From positions 848,343-912,342 of the forward strand of contig NZ_JACAOS010000003.1 of the NCBI RefSeq assembly GCF_013386165.1: DNA of 64,000 nucleotides, given 5' to 3'. Of the stretch, positions 36,168-43,637 are shown in pieces; position 1 is the stretch's first letter, and every line of letters starts with the position of its first letter. The stretch comes from Pseudomonas gingeri (GTDB taxonomy: Bacteria; Pseudomonadota; Gammaproteobacteria; Pseudomonadales; Pseudomonadaceae). The notes under the pieces were generated by a model. The model searched no databases. It was not told the DNA's origin and saw only the letters and a list, made by a program, of their open reading frames with translations. Position numbers and translations under genes: made by a program.

Positions 36168-36914
36168 ATGAAGTCGACACTGGCATGCTCTGTTTTTTTG
36201 CTAACCGCTTTCAGCGGTGCACAAGCCGCTGAAATCAAAGTGCTGACCACCGGAGCATTCAAACCGGTGTTATCGGCTATTGCGCCGCAGCTTGAGGCCT
36301 CAAAACACATTACCTTGAACATATCAAACGGCACGGCTGGGGAACTGAGTAAGAGGATTGAGTCAGGAGAGCGTTTTGATGTGGCGATTCTGACTGATTC
36401 GCTGGTGAACAAGTTTGAAGCCACCGGGAGTTTGGAGAAAAGTACTGCAAAGAACGTGGCGAAGGTGGGGATCGGTGTCGCCGTTCCGTTGAACGCGCCG
36501 AAGCCTGCAATTTCCTCGGTCGATGACTTTAAGGCCATGCTGCATTCGGAAGCAAAAATTGCCTATATAGACCCCAAGTCTGGAGGCTCGTCAGGCATAT
36601 ACCTGGTGGGGCTATTCGATAAGCTCGGCGTTTCTGAAGAGGTTGCCAAGAAATCTGTCCTGGTGAACGGGGGATTGGTGGGTACGAAACTCATCGATGG
36701 AGAAGCAACCGTTGCCATTCATCAAATCAGCGAATTATTGGCCGTAGAAGGCATCCAGTTTGTTGGCGCGCTGCCGGCCGAAATTCAAAGTTATACGACC
36801 TATGTCGCCGCCATGGCTAAAAACTCTCAAAATACCAAGGACTCGCTTGAGCTGATCAAAGCGTTAAGCGAAGAACCAGCGGTGAGTTTATTGCAGGCAA
36901 AAGGGATGGAATGA
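36168..36914 (+). CDS. ModA-like periplasmic substrate-binding protein, orphan
   Basis: 248 residues. A Sec signal (MKSTLACSVFLLTAFSGAQA) precedes a type II binding fold with ITLNISNGTAGELSKRIESGERFDVAILTD, the ModA pattern, and YIDPKSGGSSGIYL in the second lobe. The proteins of this branch bind oxyanions or small organic acids. No ModB/ModC genes are adjacent, so its transporter, if any, is elsewhere. Confidence 0.8.
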   Translation: MKSTLACSVFLLTAFSGAQAAEIKVLTTGAFKPVLSAIAPQLEASKHITLNISNGTAGELSKRIESGERFDVAILTDSLVNKFEATGSLEKSTAKNVAKVGIGVAVPLNAPKPAISSVDDFKAMLHSEAKIAYIDPKSGGSSGIYLVGLFDKLGVSEEVAKKSVLVNGGLVGTKLIDGEATVAIHQISELLAVEGIQFVGALPAEIQSYTTYVAAMAKNSQNTKDSLELIKALSEEPAVSLLQAKGME

Positions 36915-37079
36915 GCCCATGGGCTTGAAGCGTCCCTGAGGTTCTTACAGGCTCGGCAAAAATGAATCTGCCGTTTCGGTCATCTTCTACACTGTGTTCA
37001 GCCGTCGGAACCCTCCGTCGGTGTGGTCGACCGAGTGAGCAAGTCGTGAGCGAGTCAACCGCAGCCAACTCGTCATCGT

Positions 37080-37200
37080 TCACAGAGTCCAGCCTGGAAA
37101 GCACTGCAGGCACATTATCAGACGCTGCACACACGGCATCTGCGGCAGCTGTTTGACGACGATCCAGGACGTGGCGAGCGTTTTAGCGTGGCGACGGGAA
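37080..37200 (+). pseudogene. Remnant of glucose-6-phosphate isomerase (N-terminal piece)
   Basis: In the frame set by position 37092, the DNA reads SPAWKALQAHYQTLHTRHLR then QLFDDDPGRGERFSVATG, matching the first 40 or so residues of phosphoglucose isomerases. Similarity stops after about 37200, an in-frame TGA follows at 37281, and no start codon precedes it. Nothing else is recognised in the stretch 36915-37310. The class I FBP aldolase gene starts 110 bases later, so a former pgi-fba pair is likely. Confidence 0.6.
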
Positions 37201-37310
37201 TACCTGACTGGCTGGTAGCGCTCTCAGGCAGGGATAATCATCACCCTCATGGCGGCTGGACGATGGGGCAGGGTGGTCGTTGATTCGGTTTTTAACAAAA
37301 GGAGTTGAAC

Positions 37311-38339
37311 ATGAATACGCGAGCACTGATAGACATCACCAGGAGACTGGTCGCCGACCACAAAGGGTTGCTGGCCATGGACGAAAGCATCCCGACGTGC
37401 AACCGACGCTTCGCCTCTTTGGCGATTGCACAGACCGAGGAGGCCCGACGACTCTATCGAGATCTGATTGTCACCGCGCCGGGTCTGGGCCAGTACATCA
37501 ATGGTGCGATTCTCTACGATGAAACCATTCGGCAGCGCACGACAGAGGGCTTGTCCTTCAGCGATGCGCTGAACAATGCCGGCGTTATTCCGGGTATCAA
37601 AGTCGACATCGGTGCAACAGACCTGGCCGCTCATCCTGGAGAAAAAATCACCGAAGGCCTGGACGGGCTGCGCAATAGGCTCAAGGAATACTTCCAGATG
37701 GGCGCCCGATTTGCCAAATGGCGCGCGGTGATCACCGTGGCCGGCGACATTCCCAGCACCGGTTGTATCGAGGCCAACGCCCAGGCATTGGCCCGCTATG
37801 CCGCGTTGTGCCAGGAGGCAGGACTGGTTCCCATCGTTGAGCCGGAAGTGCTGATGGACGGTGACCATAGCCTGCAACGCTGTGCAGCGGTAACGGAGGA
37901 TGTTCTGCGCATAGTCTTCAAACAGCTGCACGCACAACGGGTGCTGTTTGAAGGGATGATTTTGAAACCTAATATGGTACTTCCCGGTTTGGCTTGTACC
38001 GCGCCGACAACCCTGTCCGAGGTGGCCGATGCGACGGTGACCTGTCTCCTGCGGACGGTACCTGCTGCTGTCCAGGGTATTACGTTCTTGTCAGGTGGGC
38101 AGTCAGCAGAATTGGCCTCGGCCCGCTTGAATGCCATGAATCTGGAGTTCAGGTCACGACTGCCCTGGGCCTTGGCGTTTTCGTTTGCCCGTGCCGTTCA
38201 GCAACCGGCTTTGGAGATCTGGCGCGGCGAAGCGGCCAATGTGCCGGCGGCCCAACAGGCCCTGTTACACCGACTCGCTTGTAACCACGCGGCCTGCCGG
38301 GGTGAATACGACGCGACTCAGGAGCGGTCCGCGGTATGA
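37311..38339 (+). CDS. Class I fructose-bisphosphate aldolase
   Basis: 342 residues from the ATG at 37311, with AAAGGAG before it. Family landmarks are KGLLAMDESIPTCNRRF, INGAILYDETIRQ, GVIPGIKVDIG, PIVEPEVLMDGDHSLQRCAAVTE, and the Schiff-base Lys in EGMILKPNMVLPG. It works by Schiff base, unlike the metal-dependent class II enzyme that Pseudomonas uses as its housekeeping aldolase. The stop overlaps the next start by four bases, coupling it to a histidine phosphatase. Confidence 0.9.
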   Translation: MNTRALIDITRRLVADHKGLLAMDESIPTCNRRFASLAIAQTEEARRLYRDLIVTAPGLGQYINGAILYDETIRQRTTEGLSFSDALNNAGVIPGIKVDIGATDLAAHPGEKITEGLDGLRNRLKEYFQMGARFAKWRAVITVAGDIPSTGCIEANAQALARYAALCQEAGLVPIVEPEVLMDGDHSLQRCAAVTEDVLRIVFKQLHAQRVLFEGMILKPNMVLPGLACTAPTTLSEVADATVTCLLRTVPAAVQGITFLSGGQSAELASARLNAMNLEFRSRLPWALAFSFARAVQQPALEIWRGEAANVPAAQQALLHRLACNHAACRGEYDATQERSAV

Positions 38340-38914
38340 AAGAGCCGGTTCATCTCTATCTGGTCAGACACGGCGAGACTGAATGGGCGCTGTCTCGCCA
38401 GCATACGGGCCGTACAGATATTCCGTTGACGGCACACGGCGAAGACGAAGCGAAGAAACTTGCCCCGCAACTACGGGATATCTGCTTCACCCATGTGTTG
38501 AGCAGCCCACTGCAACGCGCGCGACAGACCTGCGTATTGGCGGGGAAGGGTGCGTCCGCCGTTATCGTCCCGGACCTGGTGGAATGGGACTACGGTGACT
38601 ACGAAGGACGGCGCTCAGTCGACATCCTCAAGCAGCGGCCGGACTGGAGTCTTTTCCGCGACGGCTGTCCGAACGGTGAAACCCCGGTGCAGATTGCCGA
38701 TCGCGCTGATCGGCTTATTGCCTATCTGAAGACGCTGGACGGCAACATTGCACTGTTCTCCCATGGCCAGTTTTCTTCCGTCCTGGCCATGCGTTGGGTG
38801 GGCTTGTCGGTGGTCGCCGCACAGCATTTCCCACTGGATACCGCGTCGCTCAGCGTCCTCACTTACGACGTCCATCACCCGGAGGTGGCGATCATCAAAC
38901 GTTGGAACGTGTGA
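38336..38914 (+). CDS. Histidine phosphatase family protein (phosphoglycerate mutase-like)
   Basis: 192 residues. The catalytic start is LYLVRHGETEWALSRQHTGRTDIPLT, with LSSPLQRARQTC and the acidic VEWDYGDYEG; the second His is in IALFSHGQFSSVLAMRW. This is the cofactor-independent histidine phosphatase branch related to GpmB. Being coupled to the aldolase gene suggests a sugar-phosphate substrate (inference). It converges on the HAD gene. Confidence 0.87.
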   Translation: MKEPVHLYLVRHGETEWALSRQHTGRTDIPLTAHGEDEAKKLAPQLRDICFTHVLSSPLQRARQTCVLAGKGASAVIVPDLVEWDYGDYEGRRSVDILKQRPDWSLFRDGCPNGETPVQIADRADRLIAYLKTLDGNIALFSHGQFSSVLAMRWVGLSVVAAQHFPLDTASLSVLTYDVHHPEVAIIKRWNV

Positions 38915-38941
38915 TCGGATCACTGGGCTGTGATCGACGAA

Positions 38942-39568
38942 TCAGCAGAAACGCACCCCCAACTCACGCAAACGTTCTTGCGTAGTGTCGGCGCCAGTGT
39001 GATGAATACCTTGCCAGCCGAGGGCGATCGCTGCTTCCACGTTGCTTGCAACATCATCGATAAACACCACTTCAGCGGGCTGGATATCCGGTAGATGTGC
39101 ACGGACCTGATCCAGGCTGAGCTGGTAGATCGCCGCGCCGGGCTTGATCTGTTTTACTGTGCCCGAGACCACGATGTCGCGAAAATACTGGAGGAAGGGA
39201 TAGTTGGCCCGTGCATAGGGGAAGGTCTCGGCCGACCAGTTGGTCAAACCGAACAGCGGCATTTTGGCCTCATGCAGCGCCTCCAGGATGGCCACGCCCT
39301 CCGGCAACGGGCCGCGCAGCATTTCGTGCCAGCGGTCGTAATAGGCCCGAATCAGCGATTCATGTTGCGGGTGCTGAGCAATCAGGCTGCGGGTGCCTTC
39401 GGCCAAGGTGCGACCGGCATCCTGCTCGGTGTTCCAGGCCTGGGTGCAGACGTTGTCGAGGAACCACTGCCGTTCCTGTTCATCGCTGATCAACTGGCGG
39501 TACAGGTGCTGTGGGCTCCAATCGAACAGGACTCCGCCGAAATCAAAAACTACTGCACGAATGCTCAT
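38942..39568 (-). CDS. HAD-superfamily hydrolase, subfamily IA
   Basis: 208 residues from the ATG at 39568. HAD motifs: I, VVFDFGGVLFDW (the nucleophile Asp is followed by GG rather than DG); II, FGLTNWSAETFPYA; III, KQIKPGAAIYQ; IV, VVFIDDVASNVEAA. A helical cap of about 80 residues lies between I and II. Likely a small-molecule phosphatase. It sits 25 bases downstream of the HxlR gene on the same strand. Confidence 0.85.
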   Translation of the reverse strand: MSIRAVVFDFGGVLFDWSPQHLYRQLISDEQERQWFLDNVCTQAWNTEQDAGRTLAEGTRSLIAQHPQHESLIRAYYDRWHEMLRGPLPEGVAILEALHEAKMPLFGLTNWSAETFPYARANYPFLQYFRDIVVSGTVKQIKPGAAIYQLSLDQVRAHLPDIQPAEVVFIDDVASNVEAAIALGWQGIHHTGADTTQERLRELGVRFC

Positions 39569-39593
39569 AAGGTTCTTCCGTTGAGGGGTTAAT

Positions 39594-39953
39594 TTAATCC
39601 AGGGGGAGGGCGGACGTACGACGTTCGCTGATGCGTTCGATCGTTTGCATATGCTCCGTGCCCCAAACACAAAGTGTTCCGAGCGCAGTCGCCAGAGATT
39701 GTCCGAAGGGGGTCAGGGAGTACTCGACTTTGGGTGGTATTTCCTGGAAGTCGATGCGCGTAATGATTTCATCACGCTCCAATTCCTTGAGTTGCTGGAT
39801 CAACACCTTATCGGTCACGCCGCCAATCGCGCGTCTCAATTCGCCGTACCGATGAACACTCGTCGCCAGGTTATAAAGAACCAGAGGTTTCCATTTACCG
39901 CCAACCACCGCCAGGGCGGCCTCGAGCCCGCAATTGAACGTATTGTTCGCCAT
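39594..39953 (-). CDS. HxlR-family regulator
   Basis: 119 residues with a complete HxlR winged helix: NCGLEAALAVVGGKWKPLVLYNL, YGELRRAIGGVTDKVLIQQLKELERD, IPPKVEYSLTPFG. Cys8 is the possible redox-sensing residue. It is divergent from an SDR gene over 97 bases that contain a 16-base dyad and a GTACTTACTA motif shared with the other HxlR locus. The SDR is its probable target. Confidence 0.87.
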   Translation of the reverse strand: MANNTFNCGLEAALAVVGGKWKPLVLYNLATSVHRYGELRRAIGGVTDKVLIQQLKELERDEIITRIDFQEIPPKVEYSLTPFGQSLATALGTLCVWGTEHMQTIERISERRTSALPLD

Positions 39954-39992
39954 GACCGTGACCGCTCCAGGGTACTTACTAAAAGGTGCATA

Positions 39993-40008
39993 CTATTCAA
40001 AAGAATAG
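39993..40008. promoter_or_regulatory. Inverted repeat between the HxlR and SDR genes
   Basis: CTATTC-AAAA-GAATAG: perfect 6-base arms with a 4-base spacer, 40 bases from the HxlR start and 43 from the SDR start. A plausible operator for one or both. Confidence 0.45.
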
Positions 40009-40050
40009 CGCGGATCTACAGTTGGGCCTCAACATTCTTGGGAATTCATC

Positions 40051-40800
40051 ATGAGCAGGCTCAACGGAAAAATTGCAGTGATCACCGGCGGCAACAGCGG
40101 TATCGGCCTGGCAACCGCCATTCGCTTTGCAGCGGAAGGCGCACAGGTTGTGATTGTGGGACGGCGTCAGGAGGAATTGGACAAGGCGCTGCACCTGATC
40201 GGCCCTGAAGCCATCGCCATCCAGGGCGATATTTCCAACCTGGACGATCTGGATCGCATTTTCACTCGAGTCAAAGCCGCCAAAGGCCGAATTGACGTGC
40301 TGTTCGCCAATGCCGGTCTGGGGGATTTCCAGCCGATCGGATCGATTACCGAGGAGTCGTTTGATCGCACATTCGGCATCAATGTCAAAGGCACGCTGTT
40401 CACCGTGCAAAAAGCGTTGCCATTGATGGGGGCGGGCGGCTCGGTGATTCTGACCGGCTCAACGACGGGCACCATGGGCACGCCGGCTTTCAGCGTATAC
40501 AGCGCGACAAAAGCCGCACTGCGTAATTTCGCCAGGAGCTGGGCGCTGGACCTGAAAGGTACCGGCATTCGCGTCAACGTACTTTCACCTGGGCCGATCG
40601 CAACACCTGGTTTGGACCTGGCGCTTTCCGGCACGGGTCAGAAGGATGCAATCATTGACGGCATGACTGCGCAGGTTCCACTGGGCCGCATAGGCCAACC
40701 GGAGGAAGTCGCAGCGGCGGCGTTGTTCCTCGGGTCAGACGACAGCAGTTTCATGACCGGTGGCGAAATGTTTGTGGATGGCGGGTTTGCTCAGGTTTGA
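40051..40800 (+). CDS. Short-chain dehydrogenase/reductase (SDR)
   Basis: 249 residues, classical SDR: cofactor loop ITGGNSGIGLATA, VVGRRQEELDKAL with Arg residues favouring NADPH, LFANAGLG, and the catalytic Ser of ILTGSTTG with YSATK. The C-terminal end MTGGEMFVDGGFAQV is typical. The substrate is unknown. It is divergent from an HxlR regulator, as quinone and aldehyde reductases often are. Confidence 0.9.
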   Translation: MSRLNGKIAVITGGNSGIGLATAIRFAAEGAQVVIVGRRQEELDKALHLIGPEAIAIQGDISNLDDLDRIFTRVKAAKGRIDVLFANAGLGDFQPIGSITEESFDRTFGINVKGTLFTVQKALPLMGAGGSVILTGSTTGTMGTPAFSVYSATKAALRNFARSWALDLKGTGIRVNVLSPGPIATPGLDLALSGTGQKDAIIDGMTAQVPLGRIGQPEEVAAAALFLGSDDSSFMTGGEMFVDGGFAQV

Positions 40801-40902
40801 GCCCCGGCTCTCAGAACTGGAGTCGTGATTTTTTGCACTAAGGGCGCGCGATCTGCTCAACCGGAGGAGCTTGACTTCAAGCAGTATGCTCATCATGCTT
40901 GC

Positions 40903-40938
40903 GCCCACCAAGCAGTACGTCCGTACTGCTTGGTGGGC
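40903..40938. repeat. 36-base perfect palindrome
   Basis: Two 17-base arms (40903-40919 and 40922-40938) are exact reverse complements around a TC centre. It lies 102 bases after the SDR stop and 79 before the next start. No T-run follows on either strand, so it is not a standard intrinsic terminator. A cruciform, a dimeric-regulator site or an RNA hairpin are possible. Confidence 0.85.
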
Positions 40939-41017
40939 ATCGGCGTGACAGCCGTACAGTCAGCGCTGGCATGCCTGTAGCCACCTAACTTCGGTCTATA
41001 TGCGTCAGGAGTAGCTC

Positions 41018-41881
41018 ATGAATACCTATCTGGTCAGCGGCGCCACGGGAGCGACCGGCGCTCCAACCGTCAAATACCTGCTGGAAAACGACCACCGTGT
41101 TAACGCATTCGTGCACCGCGAAGACGAGCGTTCGGAGCAACTCAGGGCGCTCGGTGCGACCGTTTTTGTCGGCGATGCGTTGAAATTGAAAGAGGTGCGC
41201 CCGGCAATGAAAGGCGTCGACGGCGCTTACTTCGTCTATCCGCTGGGCAATGGCCTGGTAGAAGCGGCAGCGGTGTTTGCCCAAGCGGCCAAGGAGGAGG
41301 GGGTTAAAATCATCGCCAACATGTCGCACAAACAATCGCGCCCCGATGCCCGCAGTCAAACCACTCTCAATCACTGGCTGTCTGAGCAAGTATTCACCTG
41401 GTCAGGCGTGCCAACCACCCATCTGCGCATCACGTTTTTTGCCCAGTGGATGCTTTATATCGCACCCTTGATTCGTAGTGGCCGCTACCTGACACCGTTC
41501 GACGCAGACAGCCGTTTTGCGCCGATCGCCACTCGCGATATCGCCAAAATCATTGCAGGTGTTCTGACCAACCCCGAGCTCCATGCCAATAAGGCTTACG
41601 TACTGAACGGGCCGATTGAATACAGCCACCGCGAATTGGCTGGCGTGATCGGCGACACCTTGGGTAAAGAGGTCGCCTTCGAGCAGGTTTCCCCGGAAGA
41701 GTTCGTCAAGATCCTGGGCCTGGATGCCGACCCGACATACGTCACGCACTTTTCCGCGGTGAAAATCGACCAGCAGGAAAAACGCCTGGAGGGCCTGGAC
41801 AGCATCGGCTCAGCCATCATCGGTGGGCCGCTGCAGACACCCGCTGAGTTCATAGCGGAACATCGCGACCTGTTGAACTGA
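41018..41881 (+). CDS. NmrA-like NAD(P)-binding protein
   Basis: 287 residues. The Rossmann start is YLVSGATGATGAPTVKYLLE, followed by FVHREDERSEQLRALGATVFVGDALK. The catalytic SDR Tyr-Lys pair is absent, as in the NmrA/HSCARG group, whose members sense redox cofactors or reduce quinones. GVLTNPELHANKAYVLNGPIEYSHRELA is typical. It precedes a TetR gene on the same strand, with a dyad between. Confidence 0.85.
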   Translation: MNTYLVSGATGATGAPTVKYLLENDHRVNAFVHREDERSEQLRALGATVFVGDALKLKEVRPAMKGVDGAYFVYPLGNGLVEAAAVFAQAAKEEGVKIIANMSHKQSRPDARSQTTLNHWLSEQVFTWSGVPTTHLRITFFAQWMLYIAPLIRSGRYLTPFDADSRFAPIATRDIAKIIAGVLTNPELHANKAYVLNGPIEYSHRELAGVIGDTLGKEVAFEQVSPEEFVKILGLDADPTYVTHFSAVKIDQQEKRLEGLDSIGSAIIGGPLQTPAEFIAEHRDLLN

Positions 41882-41960
41882 CGCTGACGCAACACATTGA
41901 GCTGAACAGTCCGCTGACGCTTTCAGCTCGATATCCCACCAGCTTCCGTTAGCCAAACGC

Positions 41961-41976
41961 GATGAGTAGACTCATC
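41961..41976. promoter_or_regulatory. Inverted repeat upstream of the TetR gene
   Basis: GATGAG-TAGA-CTCATC: perfect 6-base arms, 38 bases before the TetR start. A candidate autoregulatory operator. Confidence 0.45.
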
Positions 41977-42013
41977 TCCATTCAACATTTGTTCATGGGG
42001 TCTGAGAGCCGTA

Positions 42014-42571
42014 ATGCGTTATCCAGCTGAAGAAACTGCCGAAAAGCACCGAAAAATCCTGCTGCAGGCGTCCATTCTGTTTCGCGAGCGTGGCTTCTCT
42101 GGTGTCAGCGTCAGCGAAATCATGAAAGCCACCGGGCTGACCCATGGCACGTTTTATCACCACTTCGAATCCAAAGATGCGTTGATCACGGAAAGCTTGA
42201 GCGACGCTTCATCCAGGGCTTTGGCATCCATGCAGGATGCCAAAGCGTCCACCGAACTGATGCACGCGTTCATTCAGGAATACCTCACCGAAGCGCACCG
42301 CGACAACAAGGGTGTTGGCTGCCTGATGACCGCGCTCGGCGCGGAGGTGGCGAGGGAACCCTTGGTACGTCCGCCCCTCACTCACCATATCAAGAGCATG
42401 ATTGAAATCATGGCCGCACCCTTTGCCGCCGCGAAAAAACGCAATACCCGGCGCAAAGCCATTCACCAGGTCACCAGCATGGTCGGCGCCATTATCCTGG
42501 CCCGGGCGGTAGATGATCCTGAGTTGTCGGAAGAGATATTGCGTGAGGTGCGTGACGAGCTCAGCGACTGA
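42014..42571 (+). CDS. TetR-family regulator
   Basis: 185 residues. The HTH KILLQASILFRERGFSGVSVSEIMKATGLTHGTFYHHFESKDALI matches the AcrR/YjdC-like branch with the C-terminal domain GVGCLMTALGAEVAREP. It follows the NmrA-like gene by 132 bases and probably controls it or itself. The TetR gene at 60658 belongs to the same branch (GCPVAALAADVSRQGP). Confidence 0.88.
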   Translation: MRYPAEETAEKHRKILLQASILFRERGFSGVSVSEIMKATGLTHGTFYHHFESKDALITESLSDASSRALASMQDAKASTELMHAFIQEYLTEAHRDNKGVGCLMTALGAEVAREPLVRPPLTHHIKSMIEIMAAPFAAAKKRNTRRKAIHQVTSMVGAIILARAVDDPELSEEILREVRDELSD

Positions 42572-42664
42572 TGGTTGAGGCGACAGCGACCCTGAAGACG
42601 GCGTCGAGGATTTAGCCATAACGTCTATATTAAAATACCTCAACTTGTCGGGAGCAAGGACGCC

Positions 42665-43162
42665 ATGGCTTGTGAACATCGACCAAGTCTTCGTGTTGTT
42701 GAAGAAGCGCGAGACTATTTAAAGGCTGCGCAGCTCATTGAGCAGCATGCCTACAGCGGCAATTCGAGGCTTTTTTGGCCTGCGGCAATGAATGCTGGAT
42801 TAGCCTCAGAGCTGTACCTCAAATCATTTCTTGTCGAGTCTGACCCAGACCATCCAGCCGATATGGATGATCCCGAAGGGTTCCTGAAGCTGATGAGCGG
42901 TTTGCCCAGCAAGCACGATCTGCTTGCTCTCTATGAAGCAATTCCCGCCGAGTTGGCCAAGCAACTGCGTCAAATCTCGAATCGTCTTTCACCTGGTTTC
43001 CCGCTCGAGGAAAGGATCCGGACGTGCTCAAATCTTTTCGTCGAAACTCGTTATACGTACGAGGCCAGATCCGCTCAAAGATTTGACACCGAGGTGTTTG
43101 AACTAGCGCCGCACCTGGACCGAGTGCTGGAGGAAATGACGCGCCAACTAGTCAGCAACTGA
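42665..43162 (+). CDS. HEPN-like protein of unknown function
   Basis: 165 residues, GGAGCAAGG upstream of the ATG. The helical pattern AAMNAGLASELYLKSFLVE, then KHDLLALYEAIP, and FVETRYTYE near the C-terminus resembles HEPN-domain proteins, many of which are RNases or accessory parts of defence and toxin systems. The classic Rx4-6H RNase motif is not evident. No nucleotidyltransferase partner is adjacent. It ends 97 bases before the dif site, with the Wadjet operon on the other side. The family call is from pattern only. Confidence 0.5.
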   Translation: MACEHRPSLRVVEEARDYLKAAQLIEQHAYSGNSRLFWPAAMNAGLASELYLKSFLVESDPDHPADMDDPEGFLKLMSGLPSKHDLLALYEAIPAELAKQLRQISNRLSPGFPLEERIRTCSNLFVETRYTYEARSAQRFDTEVFELAPHLDRVLEEMTRQLVSN

Positions 43163-43637
43163 TTGTGAGGGATTCATTTTCGAGGACGCGAAAATGACTG
43201 ACTGGAGACGGTGCCAGAGCTTCAAAGCTGACCGGGAGTCTCCTGGCTCAGTACAGTTAACTTCGCATAATGTATATTATGTTAAACCAGATGCCATGTT
43301 AGAAATGTTCATGAGGCTCGTAAGACACTGATTCGACAAACCCGCTTCTGACGTCCACTCTCTCAACGGGCCATGTACTCCATGTTCATGGCGAGCCCTT
43401 GAATGTCGCCATGGTTTCAACAATCAGCTGTCACCGGTAGAGTTTGAAAAGCGTTACGTAATGAGCTTGCAAGGTGTCCAGAGAATCCGGGGCGATTCAA
43501 GGTGTAGGTAGTCATTAATCATAAGGCTGGCGTCCACCTATACAGGAGATGCACCTAATCGCCAAATAGGCCTTTCATCCATTGCGGATCCCCAGATTGC
43601 ACAGGGGAGCCTTGAAACATCGGCAGCCCCTCCTCAA
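43163..43637. other. Gene-free terminus region holding dif
   Basis: 475 bases between the HEPN-like gene (+) and jetD (-). Apart from the dif site at 43260-43287, no coding frame, terminator or repeat was recognised. Convergent genes on both sides leave the site untranscribed except by read-through. Confidence 0.6.
43260..43287 (+). other. dif: XerCD chromosome-dimer resolution site (replication terminus)
   Basis: Three parts fit dif: XerC arm ACTTCGCATAA (43260-43270), central TGTATA (43271-43276), XerD arm TTATGTTAAAC (43277-43287). Compared with E. coli dif (from memory), the centre is identical, the XerD arm differs at 1 of 11 positions and the XerC arm at 3 of 11. XerC and XerD recombine here to resolve chromosome dimers, activated by FtsK at the septum. 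FtsK-orienting GGGNAGGG motifs point toward this site from both sides. No second intact dif-like site was noticed, so an XerCD-integrated element is not indicated. Confidence 0.88.

Noticed and set aside
41018..41881. Assigning the 36-base palindrome as terminator of the SDR gene
   Set aside because: It lies 102 bases past the stop and lacks a T-run on both strands.
43258..43287. loxP-like sequence (ACTTCGCATA, ATGTAT core)
   Set aside because: The resemblance covers only one arm and the spacer. The whole 28 bases fit dif much better, including the right arm.
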